Shown: positions 50,613-59,579, counted from the first letter of the stretch. The stretch is DNA of 64,000 bases from JACVRW01 sp963764665 (GCA_963764665.1 CAVXTL010000027.1:62001-126000); one strand, 5' to 3'. Translations and numbers: made by a program. The notes: generated by a model from the letters alone, not told the origin.

Positions 50613-51758
50613 CTACCGGGACGCCACGCCGTCCAGCCCGGCCGCCCGCGCCAGCCGCTCCAGCGCCCGCTCGAGGCTCGCGCGGAGCGCCGCCGAGTCG
50701 CGCACCCGCGGCTCGCGGTGGAAGGCGAGGAGGCGCAGCACCCCGGCCTTGCGGTCCGACTTGAGGTCCGCCCGGCCGACGATGCGGTCGCCGCGGAGCA
50801 GCGGCAGCACGTAGTACCCGTAGACCCGCTGCGGCGCCGGCTTGTAGATCTCCATCACGTGCTTGAAGCCGAACACGCGCTCGGCGAACGGACGGTCCCA
50901 GAGCATGTTGTCGAAGGGCGAGAGCAGCGTCGCGCCCGGCGACACGGTCTCTCCCAGCTCGAGCTCGCCGGGCACGAGCACCTCAGGCCCGCCGTCGTCC
51001 ACGCGCAGCCGCCGCAGCAGCCCCTCCGCCACGAGCGCCTCCACGTGCGGGCGCACCGCGGCGGTGCGCGCGGGCACCCTGTAGTGCTCCGCGATGCCGC
51101 TCTCCGTGAGCGCCCCGCGCCCGCGCACGGCCCGCAGCACGAGCGACCGGAGCGCCTGCGCCTCGGTCGGCTCCGGCGCGTCGAGCACCGCGCGCGGGAT
51201 CACACGCTCGGTGAGGTCGTAGAGGCGCTGGAAGCCCTGGCGGCCGGCTATCGACAGCTCGCCGCGGTCCCAGAGCGAGTCGAGCACGCGCTTGGCCGGC
51301 TTCCACTGCCACATCCCTCCGCCGCCCTCGCCCGCGAAGTGGCGCGAGCCGAGCGGGCCGCGGGCGCGGATCTCCTCGAGCACGTGCTCCACCACCTCGG
51401 GGTGGTCGTCCAGCGCCCGCTCGTGGCTGTTCCAGTGGCCGCGGCCGAGCATCCGCCAGCGGAAGAGCGGGAAGTCCTCGACGGGCACGAGGCTCGCCTC
51501 GTGCGCCCAGTACTCGAACACGCGCCCCTCGCCCAGCAGCTTGGACACGGTGCCCTGCGGATAGATCCCGAGCCGCGAGGTGAGCACGATGCGGTGGCTG
51601 CGCTCGACCGTCGAGATCGAGTCGAGCTGCACGCACGACAGGCGCCTGATGGCAGCCTCGACGTCATCGGCGCGAGCCCGCCGAAGGCGCGTGGCGAAGC
51701 CCTGGTGGGACACGACGTGGCGGCGAAGCGCTGCGAGCGAGATGGTGGGCGTTGACAC
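50613..51758 (-). CDS. YcaQ/AlkX-like winged-helix DNA repair protein
   Basis: 381 residues from GTG. It follows the YcaQ (DUF1006) pattern: a DSIST-VERSHRIVLTSRLG opening that corresponds to the QxD catalytic region, an EYWAHEASLVPVEDFPLFRW segment, repeated winged helices, and the C-terminal LLSPFDNMLWDR. E. coli YcaQ unhooks interstrand crosslinks as a glycosylase, and the fold is that of the HTH_42 family. The residues at the catalytic Q-x-D are not identical, so activity is not certain. It is divergent from the DsbA-like gene. Confidence 0.85.
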   Translation of the reverse strand: MSTPTISLAALRRHVVSHQGFATRLRRARADDVEAAIRRLSCVQLDSISTVERSHRIVLTSRLGIYPQGTVSKLLGEGRVFEYWAHEASLVPVEDFPLFRWRMLGRGHWNSHERALDDHPEVVEHVLEEIRARGPLGSRHFAGEGGGGMWQWKPAKRVLDSLWDRGELSIAGRQGFQRLYDLTERVIPRAVLDAPEPTEAQALRSLVLRAVRGRGALTESGIAEHYRVPARTAAVRPHVEALVAEGLLRRLRVDDGGPEVLVPGELELGETVSPGATLLSPFDNMLWDRPFAERVFGFKHVMEIYKPAPQRVYGYYVLPLLRGDRIVGRADLKSDRKAGVLRLLAFHREPRVRDSAALRASLERALERLARAAGLDGVASR

Positions 51759-51819
51759 TTACGATGAGTAAGCTAGGGAATGATGGATCCAGGCTTCGCG
51801 ACCCTCGACCCGCCCGTCG

Positions 51820-52344
51820 ATGCCCGGCCGGGACCACGTCCGCGGCCCGGCCGACGCGCCGGTGACGTTAGTCGAGTACGGCGACTTCCAGTGCCCATAC
51901 TGCGGCGACGCCTACCCCGTGGTGCACGAGCTGGTCGAGCGCTTCGGCGAGCGCCTGCGCTTCGTGTTCCGGCACATGCCGCTCGCCGACCTCCACCCGC
52001 GCGCGCCCGCGGCCGCACGCGCCTCCGAGGCCGCCGCCGCGCAGGGGCGCTTCTGGGAGATGCACGACCGGCTCTTCGAGCACCAGCTCGAGCTGAGCGA
52101 CGCGGACCTGGCCCGGCACGCCGAGGCGATCGGGCTCGACCTCGAGCGCTTCGAGAGCGATCTGGGCGACCCCGGGCACGCCGCCCGGATCGACGAGGAC
52201 CTGCGCAGCGGCGCGGGCAGCGGCGTGCCGAGCACCCCTCGCTTCTTCGTGAACGGCGTGATCCACCTCGGGTCCGCATCGCTCGCCGAGCTGGGCGAGG
52301 CGATCGAGGCCCAGCTGCAGCTCGCCGGCTTCAGGCCTGCCTGA
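51820..52344 (+). CDS. DsbA-family thioredoxin-fold protein
   Basis: 174 residues with the CPYC motif at residues 25-28 (TLVEYGDFQCPYCGDAY) and the cis-Pro turn GVPSTPRFFVNG, giving a DsbA/FrnE-type fold. No signal peptide is visible, so it acts in the cytoplasm unless the N-terminus differs. From an ATG at 51780 another frame reads MMDPGFATLDPPVDAR and then stops matching. A single extra base in the CCCGGCCGGG stretch would connect it to RDHVRGPADAPVT, a more typical start, so the real protein may be about 13 residues longer. Its 3' end overlaps the histidine kinase gene by 14 bp. Confidence 0.87.
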   Translation: MPGRDHVRGPADAPVTLVEYGDFQCPYCGDAYPVVHELVERFGERLRFVFRHMPLADLHPRAPAAARASEAAAAQGRFWEMHDRLFEHQLELSDADLARHAEAIGLDLERFESDLGDPGHAARIDEDLRSGAGSGVPSTPRFFVNGVIHLGSASLAELGEAIEAQLQLAGFRPA

Positions 52345-53734
52345 TCGGGAGCCGCACGATGAACGCGGTGCGGCCGGGCTCCGACTCGACCGTGAGGGTG
52401 CCCTCGTGGCGGTCCACGACGATCCGGTGCGCCGTGGCCAGCCCCAGCCCGGTGCCGTGGCCCACGTCCTTGGTGGTGAAGAACGAGTCGAACACGCGGT
52501 CGCGGATGTCGGCGGGAATCCCGGGGCCGTCGTCGGCGATCTCGATCTCGGCGAAGTCGCCGAAGCGGCGCGTGGCGATCGTGATCGTCCCGCTGTCGCC
52601 TAGCGCGTCGATCGCGTTGTCGATGAGGTTGGTCCAGACCTGGTTCAGCTCGGAGCCGCGCACGGTCAGCTTGGGCAGCTCCAGATCCAGGTCCTTCGCG
52701 ATCTTGATCTCGGTGTGCTTCAGCCGGTGGCCGAGCACCTTGAGGGTCATCTTGAGCCCTTCGTGCACGTCCACCTCCACGAGGTCGCCGCGGTCCATGT
52801 AGGCGTAGGTCTTCACGGCTCCCACCAGGTCGACCATCCGGCTCGTGGACTCCCTGAGCTCCTCCACGAGGCCGCGCGCCGTGAGCGTGGCCGCCAGCCA
52901 GGCCACGGCCGCGCCGGTGGCCGGGCCGGCCAGCTCGGCCACCCGGTCGAGCCACTCCCGCTCCACCCCCGCCGCCGCCAGCGGTCCCACCAGGTTCCAG
53001 GGCTCGGGCACCCCGAGCTCCTCCAGGCGCTCGGCCAGCACCTCCTCGGCATCGCTCGCCTCGAGCCCCTCCACCTCGTCGCGGCCCTCGGCCGCCCGGA
53101 GCGCGTCGCGGTGCAGCTCCACCAGCTGCTCGGCCTGCGCGCGCTCGACCCCCGAGTGCACGAAGGTGTCGATGGTCGAACCCACCACGTCGAGCGCCTC
53201 GGCCAGCTGCCTCGCCGCGCTCTGAGCCGCGGCGGCGGGGTTGTTGAGCTCGTGAGCCAGCCCGGCAGCCATCGTGCCGAGCGAGGCGAGCCGCTCGCGG
53301 TTCTGCTCCCTTTCGGTGATCCGGCTCATCACGGGCGCCACCTGGCGCATGACGCGCTGGTGAACCGCGGGCTGAGCAAAGGCCATGCGGCGGAAGTCGT
53401 CCGGCTCGATGAGGGCCACCCGGCACTCGGTCTCCGTCTGCATGCGGACCCCGAGCGGCCCGCCGGTGAGCACGCTGATCGCCGCCATCCACGTGGGCGC
53501 CTCCTGGCGGCCCGCGGGCTCGGTGCGGTCGCCGTCCACGATCAGCGCCTGGGCCCTGCCCTCCAGCAGCAGCTGCACGCCGGGTGCCGGGTCGCCGTAC
53601 TCGACCAGCACCTCCCCGGGCGGGACGTCCCTGACCGTGGTGACCGGAAGCCACTCCTGGAGCTGGGCGTCGTCGAGGTCGTCGAACAGGTCGATCGTCC
53701 GCAGCTCGGCAAGGGTCACCGGCGCCGCGCTCAC
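52331..53734 (-). CDS. Cyclic-nucleotide-binding sensor histidine kinase
   Basis: 467 residues. Residues about 10-115 form a cNMP-binding domain (LFDDLDDAQLQEWLP, then PPGEVLVEYGDPAPGVQLLLEG). The dimerisation helix carries the phosphoacceptor His161 in LAHELNNPAAAAQ. A long alpha-helical spacer of about 150 residues precedes the ATPase (N box ELNQVWTNLIDNAIDALG, G1 IEIADDGPGIP, G2 HGTGLGLATAHRIV). No membrane helix is present. Its start overlaps the stop of the RR-TrxR gene by 4 bp, so the pair is a coupled two-component system probably sensing redox or nucleotides. Confidence 0.9.
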   Translation of the reverse strand: MSAAPVTLAELRTIDLFDDLDDAQLQEWLPVTTVRDVPPGEVLVEYGDPAPGVQLLLEGRAQALIVDGDRTEPAGRQEAPTWMAAISVLTGGPLGVRMQTETECRVALIEPDDFRRMAFAQPAVHQRVMRQVAPVMSRITEREQNRERLASLGTMAAGLAHELNNPAAAAQSAARQLAEALDVVGSTIDTFVHSGVERAQAEQLVELHRDALRAAEGRDEVEGLEASDAEEVLAERLEELGVPEPWNLVGPLAAAGVEREWLDRVAELAGPATGAAVAWLAATLTARGLVEELRESTSRMVDLVGAVKTYAYMDRGDLVEVDVHEGLKMTLKVLGHRLKHTEIKIAKDLDLELPKLTVRGSELNQVWTNLIDNAIDALGDSGTITIATRRFGDFAEIEIADDGPGIPADIRDRVFDSFFTTKDVGHGTGLGLATAHRIVVDRHEGTLTVESEPGRTAFIVRLPIRQA

Positions 53735-55383
53735 GTGCTCTCCAGGTACTGGTGGATGAGCGAGACGGCCATCGACCCCTCGCCGACGGCGCTGGCCACG
53801 CGCTTGATCGAGCGGGCGCGCACGTCGCCCGCCACGAACACGCCGGGCACGCTCGTCTCCAGCGGATAGGGGTCGCGCTTGAGCGGCCAGCCGTCGGCCT
53901 GGGCGTCGGGCCCGGCGAGGATGAAGCCGCGCTCGTCGCGCGCAACCACGTCCTCGAGCCAGTCGGTGCGCGGCGATGCGCCTATGAACACGAAGCAGGC
54001 ATCCGCCGGCAGCTCCGAGTCGCCGTCGGGGCCGCGCACGTTCAGGGCGCGCAGCCGGCCGCCGTCGCCCTCCGCCCCCACCGCGCTGGTCCGAGTTCGA
54101 ACGGTCACGTTCTCGAGCGTGGCGAGCTGCTCGATCAGGTAGTGCGACATGGACCTCTCGAGCGAGTCACCCCGGCAGAGCATCGTCACGCGATCGGCGT
54201 ACCCGCTGAAGTACACGGCCGCCTGCCCGGCGGAATTGGCGCCGCCGATCACCACCACGTGCTGGTTCTGACACGACTTGGCCTCCGCCAGCGCCGCGCC
54301 GTAGTAGATGCCGGCGCCTGTGAGCTCGGGGAAGCCCGGCGCGTCGAGCTGGCGGTATGACACGCCCGACGCCACCAGCACGCAGTTGGCGCTGAGCGCG
54401 CCGCCGTCGCTCAGGTGCACGATGCGCCCGGCCCCCTCGGCGCTCAGGCCCACCGCGTCCTGGACGGTCAGCAGCTCCGCCCCCAGCCGGCGCGCCTGAT
54501 GGGTGGCCCGGTGTGCCAGCTCGGAGCCGCTCAGGCCCATCGGGAAGCCGAGGTAGTTCTCGATCAGGCTGGACTGCCCGGCCTGCCCGCCCGGTGCCTC
54601 GCGCTCGACCATCACCGTGCGGAGGCCCTCCGACGCGCCGTAGACCGCGGCCGCCAGCCCGGCGGGGCCGCCGCCCACGATCACCAGGTCGTAGTGGTCC
54701 TGGGCGGGCTGTCCGGCCACCCCGATTCGCTCTGCCAGCTCGAGGATGGTGGGGCGCTCGAGCACGGCCCCGTCCTCGAGCAGCACCACCGGCAGCCGGT
54801 CCGCTTCCACGCCCACGACCTCGAGCAGCTCGCGCGCCTCGCCGTCGCGCTCCACGTCGAACCAGCGAGCCGGCACGCGGTTGCGCGCGAGGAAGTCGCG
54901 CAGGTCGTGGGAGTCCTTCGAGAAGCGGTGGCCGATCACCCGTACGCCCCCCGACTCCACGCTCGCCTCGGCCTCCCAGGTGGTCAGCAGGTCCTGGACC
55001 ACCGGGTAGAGCTCCTCCTCCGGAGGGTCCCAGGGCTTGAGCAGGTAGTAGTCGAGCGCCACGTCGTTGATCGCGGAGATCGCCGCCTCCGTGTCCGCAT
55101 AGGCGGTGAGCAGGAGGCGCTTGGCCTCCGGCACGATCGTGCGCGCCTGCACCAGGTAGTCGGTGCCGGACATCCCCGGCATGCGCTGGTCGGCGATCAG
55201 GAGCGCCGTCTGCTCCGCGCGCGTGCGGAGCTCCGTGAGCAGCTCGAGCGCCTCCGCTCCGGAGCCGGCGCGCAGGATCCGGTACTTCTCCCCGAAGCCG
55301 CGCCGCAGGTCGCGGGACACCGCCGCCAGCACCGCCGGCTCGTCGTCCACCGCCACGATCGCGGGACGTCGCTCACGCGCCAT
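53731..55383 (-). CDS. Fused response regulator / thioredoxin-reductase-like flavoprotein
   Basis: 550 residues. The receiver domain (about residues 1-125) has the phospho-acceptor Asp65 in LLIADQRMPGMSG and Lys in YLLKPWDPP. A glutaredoxin-like module follows (VIGHRFSKDSHDLRDFLARNRVPARWFDVE), with Ser in place of the active cysteine. The TrxR part has FAD (LVIVGGGPAGLAAAVYGAS) and NADPH folds (VVVIGGANSAGQAAVYF) and the C-terminal GVFVAGDVRA. The CxxC redox pair of TrxR is absent at IYYGAALAEAKSCQNQ, leaving one Cys. It is therefore a signalling flavoprotein rather than a true thioredoxin reductase. Downstream of DUF2630 by 7 bp and coupled to the kinase. Confidence 0.9.
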   Translation of the reverse strand: MARERRPAIVAVDDEPAVLAAVSRDLRRGFGEKYRILRAGSGAEALELLTELRTRAEQTALLIADQRMPGMSGTDYLVQARTIVPEAKRLLLTAYADTEAAISAINDVALDYYLLKPWDPPEEELYPVVQDLLTTWEAEASVESGGVRVIGHRFSKDSHDLRDFLARNRVPARWFDVERDGEARELLEVVGVEADRLPVVLLEDGAVLERPTILELAERIGVAGQPAQDHYDLVIVGGGPAGLAAAVYGASEGLRTVMVEREAPGGQAGQSSLIENYLGFPMGLSGSELAHRATHQARRLGAELLTVQDAVGLSAEGAGRIVHLSDGGALSANCVLVASGVSYRQLDAPGFPELTGAGIYYGAALAEAKSCQNQHVVVIGGANSAGQAAVYFSGYADRVTMLCRGDSLERSMSHYLIEQLATLENVTVRTRTSAVGAEGDGGRLRALNVRGPDGDSELPADACFVFIGASPRTDWLEDVVARDERGFILAGPDAQADGWPLKRDPYPLETSVPGVFVAGDVRARSIKRVASAVGEGSMAVSLIHQYLEST

Positions 55384-55390
55384 CGGTTCG

Positions 55391-55633
55391 CTACTGCTGG
55401 TAGCCCTCGACGGTGCCGGCGTCGCGCACGCTCGCCTCATCCGGGTCCTGTCCGAACTCCTCGTGCGCACGGCGCTGGCGCAGCAGGTCCCAGCAGCGGT
55501 CGAGTTCGACCCTGACCTCCTCGAGGCGGCGGTGCTCCTCGGCATCCGGGCCCTTGCCCTGGCGCGAGCGCAGCAGGTTCTGCTCCTCCTCGACCAGCTT
55601 CTCGATCTTTCCCTGCACGCTGCTGTCGTCCAC
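55391..55633 (-). CDS. DUF2630-family small protein
   Basis: 80 residues from GTG, with the ribosome site GAGGAGG. The sequence is predicted as an alpha-helical hairpin (IEKLVEEEQNLL, then RLEEVRVELDRCWDLLRQRRAHEEFGQDPD), the DUF2630 signature. Its function is unknown. It is the first gene of the unit with the RR-TrxR fusion and kinase. Confidence 0.85.
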   Translation of the reverse strand: MDDSSVQGKIEKLVEEEQNLLRSRQGKGPDAEEHRRLEEVRVELDRCWDLLRQRRAHEEFGQDPDEASVRDAGTVEGYQQ

Positions 55634-55675
55634 GGCTTCCTCCTCGAAGGGTTCGAGCTGACAGGCTAGTCCGCC

Positions 55676-56260
55676 ATGACAGGCCGCTCACCGGGGGTCG
55701 AGCCGGGCCCCGACGGACGCGCTCGCTGCTGGTGGTGCCTCGGCGGTCCCGAGTATCTGGCGTACCACGACGAGGAGTGGGGCCGGCCGAGCCGCGACGA
55801 GACCCATCTCTTCGAGCTGCTGACGCTCGAGGCGTTCCAGTCAGGCCTCTCCTGGCTCACCATCCTGCGCAAGCGCGAGGGCTTCCGGACCGCCTTCGAG
55901 GGTTGGCACGTCGAGCGCATCGCGGCGTACGGCGACCACGACGTCGAGCGCCTGCTGGGCGACCCGGGCATCGTGCGCCACCGCGGCAAGATCGAGGCCA
56001 CGATCGCGAACGCGCGCGCGGTGGGTGCGCTCGCCGGTGAGGGGCTGACCCTCGCCAAGCTGCTCTGGCGCTTCGCTCCCGAGCCGGGGCCGGCTCCGGC
56101 CGGCCGGGGCGAGCTTCTCTCCGTGACCCCGGAGTCCGAGGCGATGTCGAAGGAGCTCAAGCGCCACGGGTTCCGCTTCGTGGGCCCGACCGTGGCCTAC
56201 TCGCTGATGCAGGCCGCCGGCCTCGTGAACGACCACCTGGCCGGCTGCGAGTTCCGGTGA
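55676..56260 (+). CDS. tag: DNA-3-methyladenine glycosylase I
   Basis: 194 residues. Tag hallmarks: the zinc-binding CWWC near residue 18, YHDEEWGRPSRDETHLFELLTLEAFQSGLSWLTIL with the catalytic Glu, and the C-terminal VNDHLAGCEF, which completes the zinc site. It removes 3-methyladenine from alkylated DNA. Its N-terminus has about 17 additional residues. It is divergent from the DUF2630 unit, with 42 bp between them. Confidence 0.95.
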   Translation: MTGRSPGVEPGPDGRARCWWCLGGPEYLAYHDEEWGRPSRDETHLFELLTLEAFQSGLSWLTILRKREGFRTAFEGWHVERIAAYGDHDVERLLGDPGIVRHRGKIEATIANARAVGALAGEGLTLAKLLWRFAPEPGPAPAGRGELLSVTPESEAMSKELKRHGFRFVGPTVAYSLMQAAGLVNDHLAGCEFR

Positions 56261-56315
56261 TTGTTCAGTTAGGCACCCATATCGGGAGGAAGTGAACACT
56301 CACTCCCGCGCCGCG

Positions 56316-56336
56316 ACCTTCAAGCGCACTTGAGGT
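56316..56336. promoter_or_regulatory. SoxR box upstream of soxR
   Basis: The sequence ACCTTCAAG, CGCA, CTTGAGGT is a near-palindrome very close to the SoxR operator (CCTCAAG-n4-CTTGAGG); one extra T interrupts the left arm. It lies 30-42 bp before the candidate soxR starts. It also overlaps an in-frame TTG at 56330, which argues against that TTG as the start. Confidence 0.72.
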
Positions 56337-56365
56337 CAAGGGCCGGATCTGCTCCCATCCAGACC

Positions 56366-56812
56366 GTGTCCGAGCTCATGACGATCGGCGCGCTCGCGGA
56401 GCGCACCGGCGTGGCGTCTTCAGCCCTCCGGTTCTACGAGGAGCGCGGGCTGATCGCGTCCGAGCGCAACTCCGCGGGCCACCGGCGCTTCGCCCGGCCC
56501 GTGATCAGGCGCGTGGCGTTCATCGTCTTCGCCCAGCGCGTGGGCCTGAGCCTCGACGAGATCGGTTCCGAGCTGGCCAGGCTGCCCGCGGACCGCGTGC
56601 CCGGCCGGCGCGACTGGTCGAAGCTCTCGAGCATGTGGAGCGGGCGCATCGACGAGCGCATCCGCGAGCTCGAGCGGCTCAAGGCGGGTCTGACCGAGTG
56701 CATCGGCTGCGGCTGCCTGTCGCTCAGCCGCTGCCGGCTGGCCAACCCCGGCGACCGCGCCGCGGCCGCGGGCCCGGGCCCCCGCTACTGGATCGGGGAC
56801 CCGCGGCCGTAA
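56366..56812 (+). CDS. soxR: SoxR redox-sensing MerR-family regulator
   Basis: About 148 residues from GTG 56366, or 144 from ATG 56378 (MTIGALAERTG). The MerR helix-turn-helix is TGVASSALRFYEERGLIASERN. The 2Fe-2S cluster motif CIGCGCLSLSRC has the C-x2-C-x-C-x5-C spacing of SoxR, which separates it from other MerR proteins. It would activate targets on oxidation by redox-cycling compounds. A SoxR box upstream suggests autoregulation. In actinobacteria the regulon is often small and linked to secondary-metabolite handling. Confidence 0.93.
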   Translation: MSELMTIGALAERTGVASSALRFYEERGLIASERNSAGHRRFARPVIRRVAFIVFAQRVGLSLDEIGSELARLPADRVPGRRDWSKLSSMWSGRIDERIRELERLKAGLTECIGCGCLSLSRCRLANPGDRAAAAGPGPRYWIGDPRP

Positions 56813-56820
56813 GGCCTGCC

Positions 56821-57691
56821 TCAGCCGCCGAAGCGCGGCTGAAGCGCGAGCACGTCGTCCACGTAGCGCTCGGTCTCGGGCAGCGTGCCGATGCTCTGCA
56901 CGGACCCGAGGCCCTGGTAGTACGCCGCCACGGTGTCCCGGACGTCCCAGCCGGTATCGCGGAGCAGCTGCTGCAGGAAGAGCACTCCCGCCCGGACGTT
57001 GTCGACCGCCGAGTTGGCGTCGAGCGGCCCGGCCGCGAGGTTCCCCGATATCCATGTCCACGTGCCCGGCAGGATCTGCATCACGCCGCGCGCGTTCGCG
57101 GTCGAGACCACCGAGTTGCTGAAGCCGCTCTCCTGCCAGGCGATCGCCGCCGCCAGCGAGCCCGGCACGCCGTGCTCGGCGGCCACCTGGGCGATCGTCT
57201 CCGCGCTCACCGTCTCCGCGGTGGGATAGGGCGCGGCGTTCGGCACGATCTGCTGCCCGGGCGGCGGCGCGCTGGTCTCGAGGCTTGCTCCGGTGGGGAG
57301 CTTGAGCACCGTGCCGATCAGGAGCGGGTCCGCCGGGTCGACGCCGTTCATCGCCGCCACTGCGCCCATCGCGACGCCCGCGCGCTCGGCGATGCTCGTG
57401 AGCGTGTCGCCCGCGCGCACTGCGTACGAGCCGAGCGCCGGCGGGAGCGGCGGCGCCGGGGGCCGGCGCCTCGCCCACGGCGGGAATGACTATCTCCTCG
57501 CCCTGGATGACGTGGTCCTCGCGCCCGAGACCGTTGGCCGCGGCCAGCTCGGCCACCGAGATGCCGTTGGCGCCCGCGATCGACCACAGGCTCTCACCGC
57601 TCTCGACGGTGCGGCTCACGCTCGCGCTGGCGGTGGAGCAGAAGGCCAGCGCGCAGAGGGCGATGGCCCCGAACAGGGGTCTGACGGTCAA
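56821..57691 (-). pseudogene. Secreted LysM-lytic transglycosylase, frameshifted
   Basis: A TTG at 57691 with GGAGA upstream begins a signal peptide (PLFGAIALCALAFCSTASA) and a LysM repeat (VESGESLWSIAGANGISVAELAAANGL). One extra base in the C5 run near 57460 shifts the frame. Reading with four C's continues PAPPLPPALGSYAVRAGDTLTSIAE into a second LysM, then an SLT transglycosylase domain with the catalytic Glu in AIAWQESGFSNSVVS and ARGVMQILPGTW. The full protein would be about 290 residues and would cut peptidoglycan. The single lesion sits in a homopolymer and may be a sequence error. Confidence 0.82.
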
Positions 57692-57846
57692 GGGGTCTCC
57701 AATGGTTGTGTGACCGAGGCGGCTTCCGGGCTGCCTCTGGGTCTCCTGCGACCCGAGTGTTCTTATGTCCACCTGCAACGAACGCTGCGCTGGGCCGCCC
57801 GCCCGGTTGCCCCCCGGTCACCCGAGGGCTAGCTTGACGCGCAGTC

Positions 57847-59043
57847 GTGGTTGCGGATCTCCACGCGCACTACGCGATGCACCTCGCCCCGCGCGACGAG
57901 CCGACCACGCTCGAGCTGCTCGGGCCCGGCGCGCGCCGGCTTCGGGGGCGCGACCGGCTGCGCGCGATGATCGTCGGGCTGCTCGGCCGCTTCGCCAACT
58001 ACCCGAGCCCCGACTCGGAGCCGCGGGTCACGATCTCGTCGCTCCGGGAGGGCCGCGTGGGCGTGACCTACTCGGTGCTCTACTCGCCCTTCGACGAGAT
58101 GGACCTCGCGCAGCCGTACTCGGCTCCGCCCCAGCCCGATTACCCCGCGAGCCTGCTCCGCCAGCTGGAGCTGGTCGAGAAGGACCTCGAGGAGAACCAC
58201 GCCGGCACCGCGGTGGTGGCGCACGACCCGGGCGAGCTCGAGCGGCACCTGCCGTCGGGGAAGGTCGTGTTCGTGCACTGCGTGGAGGGTGGCTTTCACC
58301 TCGGGGCCACGGCCGCGCAGATCGAGGCCTCGGTGGCGCAGCTCGCGGCCCGCGGCGTGGCCTACGTGACGCTCGCCCACCTCTTCTTCCGCCAGGTGGC
58401 CACCAACGCGCCGGCCATCCCGTTCATCCCGGACTGGATCTACCGGCTCCTGTTCCCGCAGCGCCGCGGCGTGGGGCTCACGCCGCTCGGCGAGGCCGCC
58501 GTGCGCGCGCTGGTGGACCAGCACGTGCTGATCGACCTCTCGCACGCGAGCGAGGCCGCGCTGGACGACACGCTCGAGCTGCTCGACCGGCTCGACCCCG
58601 AGCGCCGGGTGCCGGTGCTCTCATCGCACGGCGGATACCGCTTCGGCCGCCAGAAGTACAACCACAGCGACGAGACGGTCAGGAGGATCGCCGCGCGGGA
58701 CGGGGTGATCGGGCTGATCTTCGCCAACCACCAGATCCTCGACGGGCTGGGCGGCAAGAAGCCCACCACGCTCGCCGACTCGGTGGGAGCGCTGATCAAG
58801 CACATCGACCGCATCCACGAGCTCACCGGCTCGCACCGGCACGTGGGAATCGGATCCGATCTGGACGGCTTCATCAAGCCCACCCTCCCCGGACTCCAGA
58901 CCATGGCCGACATGGCGCCGCTCGAGGACGCGCTGGCCGAGCACTACGGGCCCGATACCGCGCGCCTCATCTGCTTCGAGAACGCGCTGCGGCCGCTGCG
59001 TACCTACTGGCGAAGCGGGGGTCCGCCGAAGTCGGTGGTGTAG
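57847..59043 (+). CDS. Membrane dipeptidase (peptidase M19)
   Basis: 398 residues from GTG. It is a renal-dipeptidase-type zinc enzyme: the metal pair in VADLHAHYAM, Glu in VHCVEGGFHLG, His in LLSSHGGYRFG, and Asp in GIGSDLDG. The body shares the family pattern DLSHASEAALDDTLEL. No signal peptide is present, so it is cytoplasmic here. Members cleave dipeptides, including D-amino-acid dipeptides. Its last 40 bases overlap the CAP gene on the opposite strand. Confidence 0.88.
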   Translation: MVADLHAHYAMHLAPRDEPTTLELLGPGARRLRGRDRLRAMIVGLLGRFANYPSPDSEPRVTISSLREGRVGVTYSVLYSPFDEMDLAQPYSAPPQPDYPASLLRQLELVEKDLEENHAGTAVVAHDPGELERHLPSGKVVFVHCVEGGFHLGATAAQIEASVAQLAARGVAYVTLAHLFFRQVATNAPAIPFIPDWIYRLLFPQRRGVGLTPLGEAAVRALVDQHVLIDLSHASEAALDDTLELLDRLDPERRVPVLSSHGGYRFGRQKYNHSDETVRRIAARDGVIGLIFANHQILDGLGGKKPTTLADSVGALIKHIDRIHELTGSHRHVGIGSDLDGFIKPTLPGLQTMADMAPLEDALAEHYGPDTARLICFENALRPLRTYWRSGGPPKSVV

Positions 59044-59579
59044 GTCCAGGGCGCGGCCTTCGAGCGCGGCGTCTCCGGCGCTCCGCGCACAAGGCCAAGG
59101 CCGATCTCCGTGAACTCGCGCCGCAGGATGTTCTCCCGGTGCGGCGGGCTGTGCATCCAAAGGTCCACCACCTGGAACGGCGAGGCCCGGCGTCCCGCCG
59201 CCCACGCGATGTTCTCGCCCGTGAGCGCGTTGTTCGACGGGTAGCCCGCGGCGAGCATGCGCTGCTGCGGGTCCCTGCCCTCGGGCGTGTCGTGCTCGAA
59301 GAAGCGCCTGGCCACCATATCCTCGGAGTGGCGCTGCGACGCCAGCTCGAGCTGAGCGCGCCGCTGGAGCGGCGGCAGGCCGTGCCCTGCGCGCTCGGCG
59401 TTCAGGAGACAGAGGGTGAGCTGCCTGGTGCGCTCGACGCCCAGCTCGCCCGGCTCGAGACCCACCGCTCCGCAGGCGGAGCGATGCCCGGCCGGCGACC
59501 CGTCGCTCGACGTGCGCGAGGCCACCAGCACGCCGGCGCCACCGAGCACCACGACTGCAAGGAGCACACGCGGGGCCAC
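59004..59579 (-). CDS. Secreted CAP/SCP-like protein
   Basis: 191 residues with an N-terminal signal/anchor helix (VLLAVVVLGGAGVLVA). The CAP domain has CLLNAERAGHGLPPLQRRAQLELASQRHSEDM, with the His, then ALTGENIAWAAGR and WMHSPPHRENILRREFTEIG. The two His and Glu residues are the conserved CAP pocket. Bacterial members bind lipids or act on the wall; the exact role is unknown. It converges with the dipeptidase gene. Confidence 0.85.
   Translation of the reverse strand: MAPRVLLAVVVLGGAGVLVASRTSSDGSPAGHRSACGAVGLEPGELGVERTRQLTLCLLNAERAGHGLPPLQRRAQLELASQRHSEDMVARRFFEHDTPEGRDPQQRMLAAGYPSNNALTGENIAWAAGRRASPFQVVDLWMHSPPHRENILRREFTEIGLGLVRGAPETPRSKAAPWTYTTDFGGPPLRQ

Noticed and set aside
56263..56291. 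GTTCAGTTAGG followed by ATATCGGGAGG, loosely like the 38-bp motif.
   Set aside because: The blocks GGGT, GGTT and CCCCGA are not present at the required spacing.
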